From contig NZ_LN831790.1 in the NCBI RefSeq assembly GCF_001013905.1, positions 124,001-188,000 on the forward strand: a stretch of DNA of 64,000 bases, written 5' to 3'. Position numbers and translations under genes: made by a program. Source of the DNA: Streptomyces leeuwenhoekii. Its GTDB lineage: Bacteria > Actinomycetota > Actinomycetes > Streptomycetales > Streptomycetaceae. Positions 1-9,218 of the stretch are shown here, piece after piece. How positions within the stretch are numbered: the first letter of the stretch is position 1; every line of letters begins with the position of its first letter. Under the pieces are notes generated by a model. The model saw only the letters and a program-made list of their open reading frames with translations. It was not told the DNA's origin and made no database searches.

Positions 1-2
1 TC

Positions 3-1913
3 GTCGCCGACCGGCTACTCGACCTCGTCTCGGACACCTCCCATGGACACGTCGAGCGAGGGCTCGCCGGAAGCCAGGCGTATGCCACCACACTGGTGCC
101 CGCCTTCGAGCAGCCCGCCGACATCCCGGGGGCCGAAGGCCGGTTGCCCTTGGAACGAGGCGACACCGTCCTGGCCACCGGCGGCGGGCGAGGAGTGACC
201 GCTCGTGTCGTACGCATGATGGCCGAGGAGGTGCCGTGCCGCTACCTGCTGCTCGGCACCACCAAGTTGGTCGATGTCAAGGCGGCTCTCGGAGTGGGGG
301 ATCGCGATGAACTCCTGCACATGCCCGCGGAAGAGCTGGAGGCACACAAACGGCGCCAGTTCGCGGCGATGCGGCGTGACAATCCGACGCTGCTGCCCCC
401 AGCGTTCGAACGCCACTGGGCCCGCATCAGCAATTCGCTGGAGGTCCTGCGGACCCTGACCCATGTGCGTGACCTGGGTGCCCGAGCCGAATACTTGTGC
501 CTGGACATTACCGACGGGCACGCCACCCGTCGCTTCGCCGACGAACTGGTCAGAACCTCCGGGCCGGTACAGGCACTGTTGCACGGCGCCGGGGTGGAGA
601 CGAGCAAGAACCTGTGCCGGAAGACCCAGGACTCATGGGAACGGACCGTCGCGGTCAAGACAGCCGGGCTGTACAACCTCAGTCCGGTCCTCGGCGACGA
701 GACCCGGCTGATCATGCTCTTCGGTTCGGCAGCAGGAACATACGGCAATCCAGGTCAGATCGACTATGCAGGGGCCAGCGAGTTTCTCACCACCGCCGCG
801 TACCGCCTGGCCGCGGATTTCCCGGCTGCTCGTGTGCGTTCGGTGGCCTGGCCCGCGTGGGCCGAGGTGGGGATGGCAGTCCGGCCTTCCTCCCGGGCCG
901 CCCTGGAACAGCGTGACGTCAGGTTCATGGAGGTGTCCGAGGGTTTGGACTGGGCCGGTGCGCTGCTGCGTAGTCCGAGTCGGGTTCCGGTTTGTGTCAG
1001 CCTCGGATACGAGGGAATGCCACCGGAAGCCACCGCCACCCGCGAGACGGCACCGTGGCGCTCCGCTCGCGCGAACCGGGGCAACCTGGTGGATCTGTGC
1101 TCCGAGGCGGGCCCCGGGCGCTGGGAGGTCCGGTGGACCTACCAACCCGAACTGGACGCGGCCTTGGCCGACCACCAGGTGGACGGAAACGTCCGTGTAC
1201 CCTTCGCTCTCTTCATCGAGCTCATGTGCCAGACAGCCTCTGCCTGCCTCGGTGACCTTGGAGCATTCACCCTGCGTGCGCTGCGCATGCACCAGCCGCT
1301 GACCTTGGCACCCGAGCGCCCCAGGGACCTGCGGGCTGTGATCGCCCGCACGGCGGAGGGCACCCTGCGAGTCGGCGTGGAAAGCTCACCGATCCGTCCG
1401 GACCACAGCTGGGTGCCCGTCACCCTCCAGCATGCGAGTGCCGAGATCGAGCCCCTGACCGGACAGAAACCGGCACCCCGGATCGATGTGGCACTCAAGG
1501 GATTGGAGCCGGTCTCCGTGGACCACCTGCAGGAGCGGTTCGCCGCCAACGGGATCGTCTACGGCCCGGCCTTTCGCGAGATCGTCTCCTGCTGGCGTGA
1601 CGGCGCGCTCCGCCTGGCCCAGGTACGCGCCGGAGCGGGCTGGAAGGCGGATGTGCGAGGGCGGTCCTTCTTCGACATCGGCCTGCTCGATCTCTCACTG
1701 CAGACGCTCGTCTTCCACCCGGGCGCCCGCCACGGAGGGCTGCCGACGGCGGTGGAGGAACTCATCGTGCACACGGAGCTCGGCGGCAGCCGCTCTGAGG
1801 GCTGGGCCTTGGTGGACACGGGCGCGGAGAAGCTGGGCGTGACCCTGGCCGACTCCGCCGGGCGGGTCATGGCCCAGATCCGCAATCTTGAACTGACCGC
1901 GCGCGAGTCGTAG
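3..1913 (+). CDS. Iterative PKS / secondary-lipid synthase, C-terminal KR-DH part (partial)
   Basis: The frame is open from the first bases of the window, so the gene starts upstream and only its last ~636 codons are seen. The visible part begins with a ketoreductase: a nucleotide-binding motif ATGGGRGVTA and a catalytic Ser/Tyr region (FGSAAG, then DYAGASEF). After it comes a product-template/dehydratase-type double hotdog with the HxxxGxxxxP motif (DHQVDGNVRVP) and a second acidic motif (GLLDLSLQ). KR followed by DH at the very C-terminus, with no thioesterase, fits the PfaA/PKSE-like secondary-lipid synthases better than modular PKSs. Release must come from another protein. It is followed 15 bases later by the next gene, so it heads or continues an operon. 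KR and DH assignments are firm; the parent synthase type is inferred. Confidence 0.85.
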   Translation, partial: VADRLLDLVSDTSHGHVERGLAGSQAYATTLVPAFEQPADIPGAEGRLPLERGDTVLATGGGRGVTARVVRMMAEEVPCRYLLLGTTKLVDVKAALGVGDRDELLHMPAEELEAHKRRQFAAMRRDNPTLLPPAFERHWARISNSLEVLRTLTHVRDLGARAEYLCLDITDGHATRRFADELVRTSGPVQALLHGAGVETSKNLCRKTQDSWERTVAVKTAGLYNLSPVLGDETRLIMLFGSAAGTYGNPGQIDYAGASEFLTTAAYRLAADFPAARVRSVAWPAWAEVGMAVRPSSRAALEQRDVRFMEVSEGLDWAGALLRSPSRVPVCVSLGYEGMPPEATATRETAPWRSARANRGNLVDLCSEAGPGRWEVRWTYQPELDAALADHQVDGNVRVPFALFIELMCQTASACLGDLGAFTLRALRMHQPLTLAPERPRDLRAVIARTAEGTLRVGVESSPIRPDHSWVPVTLQHASAEIEPLTGQKPAPRIDVALKGLEPVSVDHLQERFAANGIVYGPAFREIVSCWRDGALRLAQVRAGAGWKADVRGRSFFDIGLLDLSLQTLVFHPGARHGGLPTAVEELIVHTELGGSRSEGWALVDTGAEKLGVTLADSAGRVMAQIRNLELTARES

Positions 1914-1928
1914 GGCAAGGAAGGCTAA

Positions 1929-3473
1929 GTGAAGAATTTCCTCGTGATAGGCGTTGGTCCGCACGCGCGCTTGAACCACCTGCCATCGCTGTGGGCCGGT
2001 CAGTCAGCCGGCCTGGTCGGCCGCGTGATCGGTGTGGATGTCGCCGACGCGGTCGGTGACATCGCCGCCTCCAACTCGGCCGGCGGCACCCCTGAACTGT
2101 CAGTGACGTTCATCGAGCCGTTCGACGCCACGAGACGTACGCTGCCGGCCCCGGTGCGCAAAACCCTGGACTCCCTGGTGCGGGAGCACGCCGTCGACGC
2201 GGTCGTAATCTCCACCGAGCCGTCGTTCCATATGGTCTACACGCACTGGGCGCTGGGGCACGGCCTGAGTGTGCTGCTCGACAAACCCCTGAGTGTGCAC
2301 GCCAATTGCTCTGTCGACCCCTTCAAAGCGTCGGCCATCCTCACGGACTTCGACGAGATCCTCGCCCGCTACGAGGCGGTTCGTAGGACCCATCCCGAGG
2401 TACTGGTGACCGTGCAGTGCCAGCGGCGCTATCATCCCGCCTTCCGCCATATGCGGCGGCTGATCGCCGAGGTGGCGGAGGCCACCAACTGCCCAGTGAC
2501 GTCGGTGCAGTCGTTTCACAGCGACGGTCAATGGCGCATGCCGAACGAGCTCATCGACATCTCCTATCACTCCTTTGACCAGGGGTACGGCAAGTGCGCC
2601 CACTCGGGGTACCACTTCTTCGACATCGTGCCCTGGCTGCTGCGGGCCGGTGAGGCACCGGGCAAGGAACTCGACAGCGTCGACATCCACGCGAACTTCA
2701 GCCGCCCGCGCGACTTCCTCGCCCAGCTCGACGTGAACGACTACGCCCGTCTCTTCCCGGAGTTCGAAGCAGCCAATCCCTACACCCAGGCGCACCTGCT
2801 CACCGCCACCGAGGCGTTCGGAGAGATTGACGCGTTCGTCTCCATGGCCTACAAGAGCGGTGGCCGGACCATGACGCTCGGAAGCGTCAACCTCGTGCAC
2901 AACGGATTCTCTCAGCGCGGCCAATTCAGTCCGGCGCGTGCCAATCTCTACAAGGGAAACGGCCGGGTCCGGCACGAGAGCCACATCGTTCAGCAGGGCC
3001 CCTTCCAAGCGATCCATTACCACTCGCTGCAGACGCTGGGCGACGGGGGCACCGAAGCCGGCGGCCCCCACGGAGTCGGCGAGCAGGGGCACATAGAGGT
3101 CCATGTATTCCGCAACAGCAGCTTCCACATGGGCTGGAAGAAGCATGAGACGCTTGACTACGACGCCCTCACCACAGTCTCGGAGTCCGGCGCCGAGGAA
3201 CCCACACAGTCGGCCTCTCGCCGCCGGTCAATGCAGGAGTTCCTGGAGTACGTCAACGGCCGCCGAGCCAGGCGGGAGATGTCCTCCGAGCTCACCGACC
3301 ACCGGCGCGGCGCCACTCTCATGGCCGGAACGTACCTCTCGGCAGCCCAGCAGTGGGTCGATGGATCGCCGGTGGCCAGGCTCGACTTCCGGCCGCACGG
3401 CGAAGGCGCCGCAGGCGCCGACCACCGTCTGGACGACCCGAGCTCCTGCGACCTGATGGACGTGTCCTTGTGA
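1929..3473 (+). CDS. Gfo/Idh/MocA-family oxidoreductase
   Basis: 514 residues from a GTG start with a good AAGGAAGG ribosome site 5 bases upstream. The N-terminus has a Rossmann start (VIGVGPHARLNHLPSLW) and a DKPLS motif, the family's EKP variant, around residue 115. This supports an NAD(P)-dependent sugar or cyclitol dehydrogenase fold. At 514 residues it is longer than the usual 330-400, with an extended C-terminal half that has no motif I know. It sits between the PKS and a kinase and overlaps the latter by four bases (GTGA), so it is probably a tailoring enzyme of the same pathway. Substrate unknown. Confidence 0.8.
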   Translation: MKNFLVIGVGPHARLNHLPSLWAGQSAGLVGRVIGVDVADAVGDIAASNSAGGTPELSVTFIEPFDATRRTLPAPVRKTLDSLVREHAVDAVVISTEPSFHMVYTHWALGHGLSVLLDKPLSVHANCSVDPFKASAILTDFDEILARYEAVRRTHPEVLVTVQCQRRYHPAFRHMRRLIAEVAEATNCPVTSVQSFHSDGQWRMPNELIDISYHSFDQGYGKCAHSGYHFFDIVPWLLRAGEAPGKELDSVDIHANFSRPRDFLAQLDVNDYARLFPEFEAANPYTQAHLLTATEAFGEIDAFVSMAYKSGGRTMTLGSVNLVHNGFSQRGQFSPARANLYKGNGRVRHESHIVQQGPFQAIHYHSLQTLGDGGTEAGGPHGVGEQGHIEVHVFRNSSFHMGWKKHETLDYDALTTVSESGAEEPTQSASRRRSMQEFLEYVNGRRARREMSSELTDHRRGATLMAGTYLSAAQQWVDGSPVARLDFRPHGEGAAGADHRLDDPSSCDLMDVSL

Positions 3474-4480
3474 CCCGGGCCAGCGAACAGATCCCCGTGG
3501 ACACTTTGCCCGACCCCGAGAGGCTGCTCGGCGACGCCCTGCCCGACATACTCGCCGACTGCCATGACTGGATCGGGCGCATCGACGCGATCACGCGGCT
3601 AGAAGGCGGCAACGTCAGCCATGTGTTCCGTGTCGAGGGGACGCGCGGCAGCGTTGTACTGAAAGTGCGTTCGGCCACGTTCGTGCGCATCCCGTCCATG
3701 CGTACCGACCCGGCCCTCATCGGTGACGAGCGACGGGCCCTCGAGGTGTACGGCGCGCTGGCGCCCTCGATGTTCCCGCGGGTCCTGGCGTTCCACCCGC
3801 AGGCGCACGCAATGATCATGACCGATGTGTTCCCCGATCGGCGCAGTTACGAGGATCATCTCCAAGAGCGTGCCGGCACCTCGGAGGAACTCGCTCGTCT
3901 CGGCACGGCGGTGCGCTACGTCCACGAGGCGACGAAGGACGTACAGGTCCCCATCCGCTCCCAGGGCGACCTGTGGTTCCGGGAACACACCTTCAACTAC
4001 AGCCTGCGGGCGAGCGGACACCCCGTGCTGGAGCGGGTCTGCCAAGAATTGAGCGCCGAGGAGCCACAGCGGCTCGTACTGGGAGACTTGGCCCCGAAGA
4101 ACCTCAGTCTGGCGGACGGCCGGGTCGCGTTTTGCGATCTCGACAACGTGCACCGCAGCCGACCGGTCTTCGATGTGGGTTATCTGCTGGCGCACATCCT
4201 GCTGCACCACATCGACCAGCCGGAGCACCTTCCTGCGCTCCTGTCCGCGCTGCTCGACGCCTACTACGCCGACCGGCCGCCCAGCCTCCGCACGCTGCAA
4301 CTGGTGGCGACGGTGGCGGCCGGCGTGATCTTCTACCGTCTCGACAACTCCATGGTTCCCTACCGCCTGGGAACCTCGGCACTGCGGCGCCAGCAGGTCC
4401 GCCGCAGCGTGGCGCGCCTACTGGACCGCGGACCCATCACACCGGACAGCCTGCATGACGCAGTGGCGGGTGCGCCATGA
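3470..4480 (+). CDS. APH-type phosphotransferase (aminoglycoside/choline kinase fold)
   Basis: The GTG start overlaps the previous stop codon (GTGA), giving 336 residues. A glycine-rich N-lobe (LEGGNVSHVFRV) is followed by the conserved lysine strand (SVVLKVRS). The catalytic loop GDLAPKNLSL and the metal-binding FCDLDNVH, about 20 residues later, are typical of aminoglycoside/choline/methylthioribose kinases. It could phosphorylate a sugar or a polar head group of the product, or protect the host. Tight coupling on both sides (ATGA overlap with the next gene) argues for a pathway role. Family assignment is good; substrate is unknown. Confidence 0.8.
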   Translation: MTRASEQIPVDTLPDPERLLGDALPDILADCHDWIGRIDAITRLEGGNVSHVFRVEGTRGSVVLKVRSATFVRIPSMRTDPALIGDERRALEVYGALAPSMFPRVLAFHPQAHAMIMTDVFPDRRSYEDHLQERAGTSEELARLGTAVRYVHEATKDVQVPIRSQGDLWFREHTFNYSLRASGHPVLERVCQELSAEEPQRLVLGDLAPKNLSLADGRVAFCDLDNVHRSRPVFDVGYLLAHILLHHIDQPEHLPALLSALLDAYYADRPPSLRTLQLVATVAAGVIFYRLDNSMVPYRLGTSALRRQQVRRSVARLLDRGPITPDSLHDAVAGAP

Positions 4481-5859
4481 ACCGTGCCGATCCCCGGCCC
4501 CTGCATGACGAGGACCGACATGCGCTCGCAGCCTTGCGCGCCCACGGATACCAGGTCCACGACATCCAAGACATCGCCCATGATCAGCGGTCATTCGCTG
4601 TGCGTGTGCCGTCCCGGCGGCGGCTCCTCGCCCCCGGAGTACGCTTCGCGTCCGAGACGGTGGAGCTCGGCGACGGAGCGTTCACCAATGCCCACACCCT
4701 CAGGCTCAACCTGGATCACATCAACGTCGAAGCGGTCACGACCACGGAGGGGTTCCACCTACGCGACCAGTGCACGGCGGACGGTGTGGTCGCGGCCGTG
4801 AACGGCTCCTTCTCCTACATCTCGGACGACCCTGCCCATCAGCCGGCTGAACCGTGCCTCGACTTCTGCTGCCGCGCGGGAACGACAGTGAGCCTGCCGA
4901 CCGTGACCAAGCCCGCGTTCCTGGTACACGGCGACCGACTAATGGTGCGAACGCTGCCCGCGACCGGGACCCTGCGCATTGGCGACCGCTTGTTCGAATG
5001 GATCGGCTCCAAGGAGCCCCGGGCGTCGGCCGACCTCGCCGACGGCGCGCTGGTTGTCTTCGGCGCTGCCAACTGCCGGATCAGGTACGCCGACCACCCA
5101 CGGACCGGCTTCGTCCGCTTCGTGCGCCCCGAGGAGAACATCACCCCGAAGGCTAGGTCGGTCGTCGACGCAGTCGTGTCACGTACCACGGCTGGCAGTC
5201 ACGTGATCAGCAGCGTCCACCCTGGTGGGGGAGCAGAGCTCTTCACCGGAAGCTTCATACTCCGGGCTGACGCGGCGCATGCGCGGGAGTTGCGTTCGGG
5301 CGCCCGTGTGGAGCTGTGCACGATTGCCGGGCTCGCGGCCGACCTGCTCACTAACGGTGTCTCGCTGGGGCCGAGCGTCGCCGACGCGGCGACCGGCGCG
5401 GTCCCCGCGTACGACGAGTCCCTGGGAGTCTCACCGTTCCGCGACGTGCGGTACGCCCGCACGCTCGTGTGGACGACCAGACGGGAGATCGTCTTCCGGG
5501 TTTTCGACGGCGCGCCGCTGACCGATTCCTTCCGCGGTGTCTCGCCCACCGAAGTGGCCGACCTGTTGGGCCGGGAGGGAGTCGATCTGCGCGATGCCTA
5601 CCACCTGGACGGAGGCCAGTCCTCGAAGATCGTATTCCGGGAGGGAGGACGTACCGGGGTCGTGGGAAACCTGCACTACCTCAAGTGGCCGCAGGAACCC
5701 GAAACGGAGTTCCGCTGGCGTGGCGTCGAGGGGCGACTCCTCAACAGTTGCTTCGTACTCCGTCTCCGTCGCGAGGCCGAAGGGCGCACTGACGCCGACA
5801 CAGCGGCGGCAGACGTTAGCTGCCCCGGTATCGATAACGGGAGGGGGGGCAGTGGCTGA
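4477..5859 (+). CDS. Phosphodiester glycosidase-like (NAGPA-type) protein
   Basis: 460 residues starting in an ATGA overlap with the kinase gene. It carries the two signatures of the NAGPA/phosphodiester-glycosidase fold: an early AAVNGSFSYISDD segment and a late YHLDGGQSSKIVF segment. Family members hydrolyse sugar-1-phosphodiesters, such as the GlcNAc cap on lysosomal mannose-6-phosphate, and bacterial relatives act on envelope polymers. I see no signal peptide, so it is probably cytoplasmic, which is unusual for this family. Next to a kinase it may cut or make a phosphodiester-linked sugar on the cluster's product. That last step is inference. Confidence 0.75.
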   Translation: MNRADPRPLHDEDRHALAALRAHGYQVHDIQDIAHDQRSFAVRVPSRRRLLAPGVRFASETVELGDGAFTNAHTLRLNLDHINVEAVTTTEGFHLRDQCTADGVVAAVNGSFSYISDDPAHQPAEPCLDFCCRAGTTVSLPTVTKPAFLVHGDRLMVRTLPATGTLRIGDRLFEWIGSKEPRASADLADGALVVFGAANCRIRYADHPRTGFVRFVRPEENITPKARSVVDAVVSRTTAGSHVISSVHPGGGAELFTGSFILRADAAHARELRSGARVELCTIAGLAADLLTNGVSLGPSVADAATGAVPAYDESLGVSPFRDVRYARTLVWTTRREIVFRVFDGAPLTDSFRGVSPTEVADLLGREGVDLRDAYHLDGGQSSKIVFREGGRTGVVGNLHYLKWPQEPETEFRWRGVEGRLLNSCFVLRLRREAEGRTDADTAAADVSCPGIDNGRGGSG

Positions 5860-6406
5860 AGCCCATGGTACGCAGATCGGCGCATTGGGATCCGCGTCTC
5901 TGGTCCCGCATGCGGAGCCGTTCCGAGACGTCCTGAGCTGTCTCGCCAGCGGGGTGGTCGCCGTGACGGCCCGAGACACCGACGGCCGCCCCATCGGGCT
6001 CACCGTCTCCTCGTTCGTTTCCGTGTCCCTGGAGCCACCGCTGGTGCTCTTCTGTGTCGCGGTCACCAGTCGCACCTGGCCACGGATGCGTACGACTGAC
6101 GGCATCTGCATCAACATCCTGAGTGAGGATCAACAGGGTGTTTCCGTGCGCCTCGCCACCAGTGGCACGGAGAAGTTCGACGACGTCGCCTGGACACCCT
6201 CTGCCAGCGGGATGCCCGTACTGCATGGCGCGTTGACCTGGCTGGAGTGCACCGTGACGGATGAGCACCCGGCCGGGGACCACCACATCGTGGTCTCCCG
6301 AGTCGACCAAGTCGCACCGGCCTCAGCGGGTGGCCCGCTCATTCGTCACCGTGGGCGCTATGTACGGCTGGCGAGCCCAGGCGCACCCAAGGATGCCTGC
6401 CAGTGA
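5852..6406 (+). CDS. Flavin reductase-like protein (FMN-binding split barrel)
   Basis: 184 residues from a GTG preceded by a strong G-rich ribosome site and overlapping the previous gene by eight bases. The sequence has the flavin reductase pattern: PFRDVLSCLASGVVAVTA at the N-terminus, GLTVSSFVSVSLEPPLVLF next, and the late GDHHIVVSRVD and HRGRYVRL segments. Such proteins supply reduced FMN/FAD to two-component monooxygenases, but none is visible in this part of the cluster; a partner may lie upstream. Confidence 0.85.
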   Translation: MAEAHGTQIGALGSASLVPHAEPFRDVLSCLASGVVAVTARDTDGRPIGLTVSSFVSVSLEPPLVLFCVAVTSRTWPRMRTTDGICINILSEDQQGVSVRLATSGTEKFDDVAWTPSASGMPVLHGALTWLECTVTDEHPAGDHHIVVSRVDQVAPASAGGPLIRHRGRYVRLASPGAPKDACQ

Positions 6407-6486
6407 CAACCAACAGAGAGATCCGGCGACGGGGCCTGAAGGGACGGCCACTGAAAAGCTACTCCACAGCGAGGGAATTCTGAGCC

Positions 6487-7329
6487 ATGACAGCACCTCA
6501 TGGGCAGCCAGCAGGCACCCTCCATATCGCCGCACATCAGCCCGGATATCATCGACACTTGTATTATTTCTACAAGATGGCGGTCAGCGACATATTCATA
6601 TCGCTCGACAACGTGCAATATGTCGCACGCGAGTGGCAGAACCGGCAGGAGTTCTTCTATCGGGGTCGACGACGCTGGCTGTCGGTTCCGGTTTCCCGCG
6701 GTCGGGAGCCGATCCAAAGCAAGAAAATAACCGACCAGCATGCTCTGCGCAGCCACTGGTCCATCATCAATTCCGCCTACAATGATACGCCATACTTCTC
6801 AACCTACGCTCCTCTCCTAGAGGAAATCTACACTGCTGACTGGGAATACCTACGAGACCTATGCGATGCCCTGACCCACATCGTCCGTGAAGCGTTAGGT
6901 ATCACCACCCCGTATCTGCGCGCCTCCGACCTGACGCCCCGGCCTTTACTCGCCCGGGGAGCTTTGCTGGCCGACTTGATTCACAAAGCAGTGCCGCTCG
7001 TACGGGGCTCAGCCCCCGTGGGACACAGAGAGGTTACCTATCTTGCTTGTGCGGCACCGATGCGTGCCGATCATTATCTCCTCCAGCCTGCTGCGGCATC
7101 ATCAGCAGGCATGACAGAGCGCCAGGTCATAGAAGAGCAGGGCGTGTGTGTCGACTGCTTCGCCTACCGCCACCCGGTCTACCGGCAGCACCAGCTTCCA
7201 ACGGGGCACCCCTTCGAGGCCGAGCTGTCCGCCTTCGATCTGCTGTTTAACCACGGCCCACGTGCACGCGGCATTCTGCTCAGCGCTGGTGGGCTGGCCC
7301 GCCAGGATCGCATGGGAGCCGAGATATGA
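6487..7329 (+). CDS. WbqC-like family protein
   Basis: 280 residues. The N-terminal pattern (IAAHQPGYHRHLYYFYKM, then FISLDNVQYV and EWQNRQEF) is that of the WbqC family, found in O-antigen, polysaccharide and natural-product loci. WbqC proteins are thought to modify amino sugars, but their chemistry is not well established. Codon use is visibly less GC-rich than in the preceding genes (for example TTG TAT TAT TTC), which hints at separate acquisition. It is coupled to the PIG-L deacetylase by an ATGA overlap, so the two probably act on the same amino sugar. Confidence 0.8.
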   Translation: MTAPHGQPAGTLHIAAHQPGYHRHLYYFYKMAVSDIFISLDNVQYVAREWQNRQEFFYRGRRRWLSVPVSRGREPIQSKKITDQHALRSHWSIINSAYNDTPYFSTYAPLLEEIYTADWEYLRDLCDALTHIVREALGITTPYLRASDLTPRPLLARGALLADLIHKAVPLVRGSAPVGHREVTYLACAAPMRADHYLLQPAAASSAGMTERQVIEEQGVCVDCFAYRHPVYRQHQLPTGHPFEAELSAFDLLFNHGPRARGILLSAGGLARQDRMGAEI

Positions 7330-7991
7330 AGAATGTGCTCATTGTCGTTGCGCACCCAGACGACGCCGAGATCGGCATGGGCATGCGCATCGCTTGGTAC
7401 GCGCGCAACGGAGCTCGCGTACGCGTCCACTGCTTGACCACGGGCACGCCGGAGCAGGACGGTGCGCAACCTCGTAGGCAAGAGTGCCTCAGTGCTGGCC
7501 TCCTACTGGGAGTGGACCGTTACACATTCTCGGAGATTCCCGACACGCGTTTCACGGAACACCGCGGAAGCATCAACGCCGAACTTTTCGCGATCATCAG
7601 AGAAGCAGTCCCAGACGTGGTCTACACCCACTTTCCGGGCGACCAGCATATCGACCACGCCATCACGAGTCAGGAAGTCACGGCAGTAGCACTGCGGGAA
7701 GCTATGAACCTGTGCTATTTTCGATCACCCTACAGTACAGGATTTGAACCGAACCTATTTTTCATGGGCACCCACAGCCTCATGGAAGCGAAGATGCAGG
7801 CCCTCAGCTGCTTTTCCTCGCAAAAGCAGCTTGACATGGAAGTATTCCGCAGGATCGCCTCGGTCGCCCACCGGCAGCACGTGCATCACCGGATCGTCGA
7901 ACGTTTCGCACCGGAACTGGAATACGTCGAAATGTTCCAAAGCGCGCGGCGCATCGAGTCAGCGATAGAGGCTCCCTCGATGGAGGGATAA
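7326..7991 (+). CDS. PIG-L family deacetylase
   Basis: 221 residues beginning in the stop codon of the WbqC gene (ATGA). It has the zinc site of LmbE/PIG-L enzymes: AHPDDAEIGMG near the N-terminus and HFPGDQHIDH around residue 100. These enzymes remove N-acetyl groups from GlcNAc-type sugars and related pseudodisaccharides. With WbqC alongside, the pair could free and then decorate an amino group on a sugar. It is the last intact gene of this cluster before the insertion zone. Confidence 0.9.
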   Translation: MKNVLIVVAHPDDAEIGMGMRIAWYARNGARVRVHCLTTGTPEQDGAQPRRQECLSAGLLLGVDRYTFSEIPDTRFTEHRGSINAELFAIIREAVPDVVYTHFPGDQHIDHAITSQEVTAVALREAMNLCYFRSPYSTGFEPNLFFMGTHSLMEAKMQALSCFSSQKQLDMEVFRRIASVAHRQHVHHRIVERFAPELEYVEMFQSARRIESAIEAPSMEG

Positions 7992-8048
7992 TCCGGAAGG
8001 AAGCGTCCGCGACAACCGCTGGGCGACCCCCGTCGTCCTCAGAATTCA

Positions 8049-8065
8049 GGAACGTGACACGTTCC
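8049..8065. promoter_or_regulatory. Perfect 17-bp palindrome after the PIG-L gene
   Basis: GGAACGTG and CACGTTCC form perfect 8-base arms around a single A. There is no T-run, so it looks more like a protein-binding site than a terminator. The surrounding 7992-8188 spacer holds no gene I can defend, although both strands stay open across part of it. Confidence 0.35.
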
Positions 8066-8188
8066 GGATCATCATCGGCCCGGCAGTTGTCGCCCCGCTG
8101 GTCGCGGTGCTCCGCCATCTCCTCACCCCTTTCTCAACTACCTGCAACCGACCACGCGGCTGTCCGCACCGTCCGGGCATTACGCTTA

Positions 8189-9079
8189 CAACGGCTAACA
8201 CAATGAGCCGAGTTGTCGGTGGGTGATCAGGCAGCAGGCGAGTTTGAGGAACGCTTCGTGGATGTCAGCCCGTCGTTCCCAGCGGATCCGCAGTCGTCGG
8301 AAGCCGTGCAGCCAGGCGAAGCTGCGCTCAATCACCCACCGGTAGGTACCCAGCCCGGTGCCATGTCGCGTGCCGCGCCGGGCGATCGCGGGCAGGATGC
8401 CTCGGTCGCGGACCCGGTCGCGGTAGATGTCGTGGTCGTAGCCCCGGTCGGCGAACAGGGCGTCGGGCTTGCGGCGCGGACGGCCCACCCGGCCGCGGAC
8501 CGGCGGAATCGCATCGAGCAGGGGCAGCAGCTGGGTGACATCGTTGCGGTTGCCCCCGGTCAACAGGACCGCGAGGGGTGTGCCATGCCCGTCGGTGATC
8601 AGGTGGTGCTTCGAGCCGGCCCGCCCGCGGTCGACCGGCGAAGGGCCCGTGTGCTGCCCCCTTTTAGGGCCCTGACGTGGGAGGAGTCGATCACGCAGCG
8701 GGACCAGTCCAGTCGCGATGCCGCGTTCAGCTCTGCGAGCAGAACTTCGTGGAGTCGCTGCCAGACGCCGGCCTCGTTCCAGTCCCGCAGCCGCCGCCAG
8801 CAGGTCATGCCCGAGCCGAAGCCCAGCTCCCTGGGCAGGTACTCCCACTGGATGCCGGTGTGCAGCACGTACAAGATCCCGCACAGCACCTCCCGGTCCG
8901 GCAGCGGCTTGCGACCCGGGTACCGAAAGCGCCGCTCACGCTGCGGAAGCAGCGGCTCCAAGCGGTCCCACAGCTCATCCGACACGATCCACGGTGATGT
9001 CCCCACAACGAGGGGAACGCTCAACTCCTGCCCTGGACACGGCAAGCAGCAGTGATCCGCCTCATTGTGTTAGCCGTTG
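8189..9079. mobile_element. IS5-type insertion sequence, complete
   Basis: The 891-bp element has perfect 19-base terminal inverted repeats, CAACGGCTAACACAATGAG on the left and its reverse complement on the right. It is flanked by a direct TTA repeat (8186-8188 and 9080-9082), read as the target duplication. It carries one transposase on the minus strand in two overlapping frames. Ends and duplication intact suggest a recent insertion. Confidence 0.9.
8195..9045 (-). CDS. IS5-family transposase, two frames joined by frameshift
   Basis: The first frame (about 9045 to 8599) carries the N-terminal DUF4096-like part: WDRLEPLLPQ, YVLHTGIQWEYLP, WRRLRDW and the first catalytic Asp region CVIDSSHVRA. 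The second frame (within 8884-8195) carries the DDE remainder: HHLITDGHGTPLAVLLTGG, ADRGYDHD and RWVIERSFAWL. The change of frame falls at CTAAAAGGGGG on the coding strand (about 8656-8666), where a -1 shift puts the second frame in register. Programmed -1 shifting at A/G runs is common in this family, so the element is probably functional rather than mutated. Confidence 0.85.
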
Positions 9080-9218
9080 TTAGCCAGCGCTGCGAGAGCA
9101 CCCCGCGCCGCCGCGGCTACCCTCGCTTTGTCTGCGAGCAGGGCCGTGGCAGCGCGGGGCGCTGGTAGCGGACCTCCGTGCGGGCAAGGCTGCAGTCTTT
9201 CACCTGCATGACCCCTAG

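Noticed and set aside
1..1913. Enediyne PKS (PKSE)
   Set aside because: KR-DH order fits, but the C-terminal phosphopantetheinyl transferase domain of PKSE is absent and the neighbours are not enediyne genes. The DH is the last domain.
7804..8118. Minus-strand frame starting MAEHRDQRGDNC after the PIG-L gene
   Set aside because: It has a ribosome-site-like sequence but runs antisense through the PIG-L gene and has no recognisable pattern; the opposite strand is equally open.
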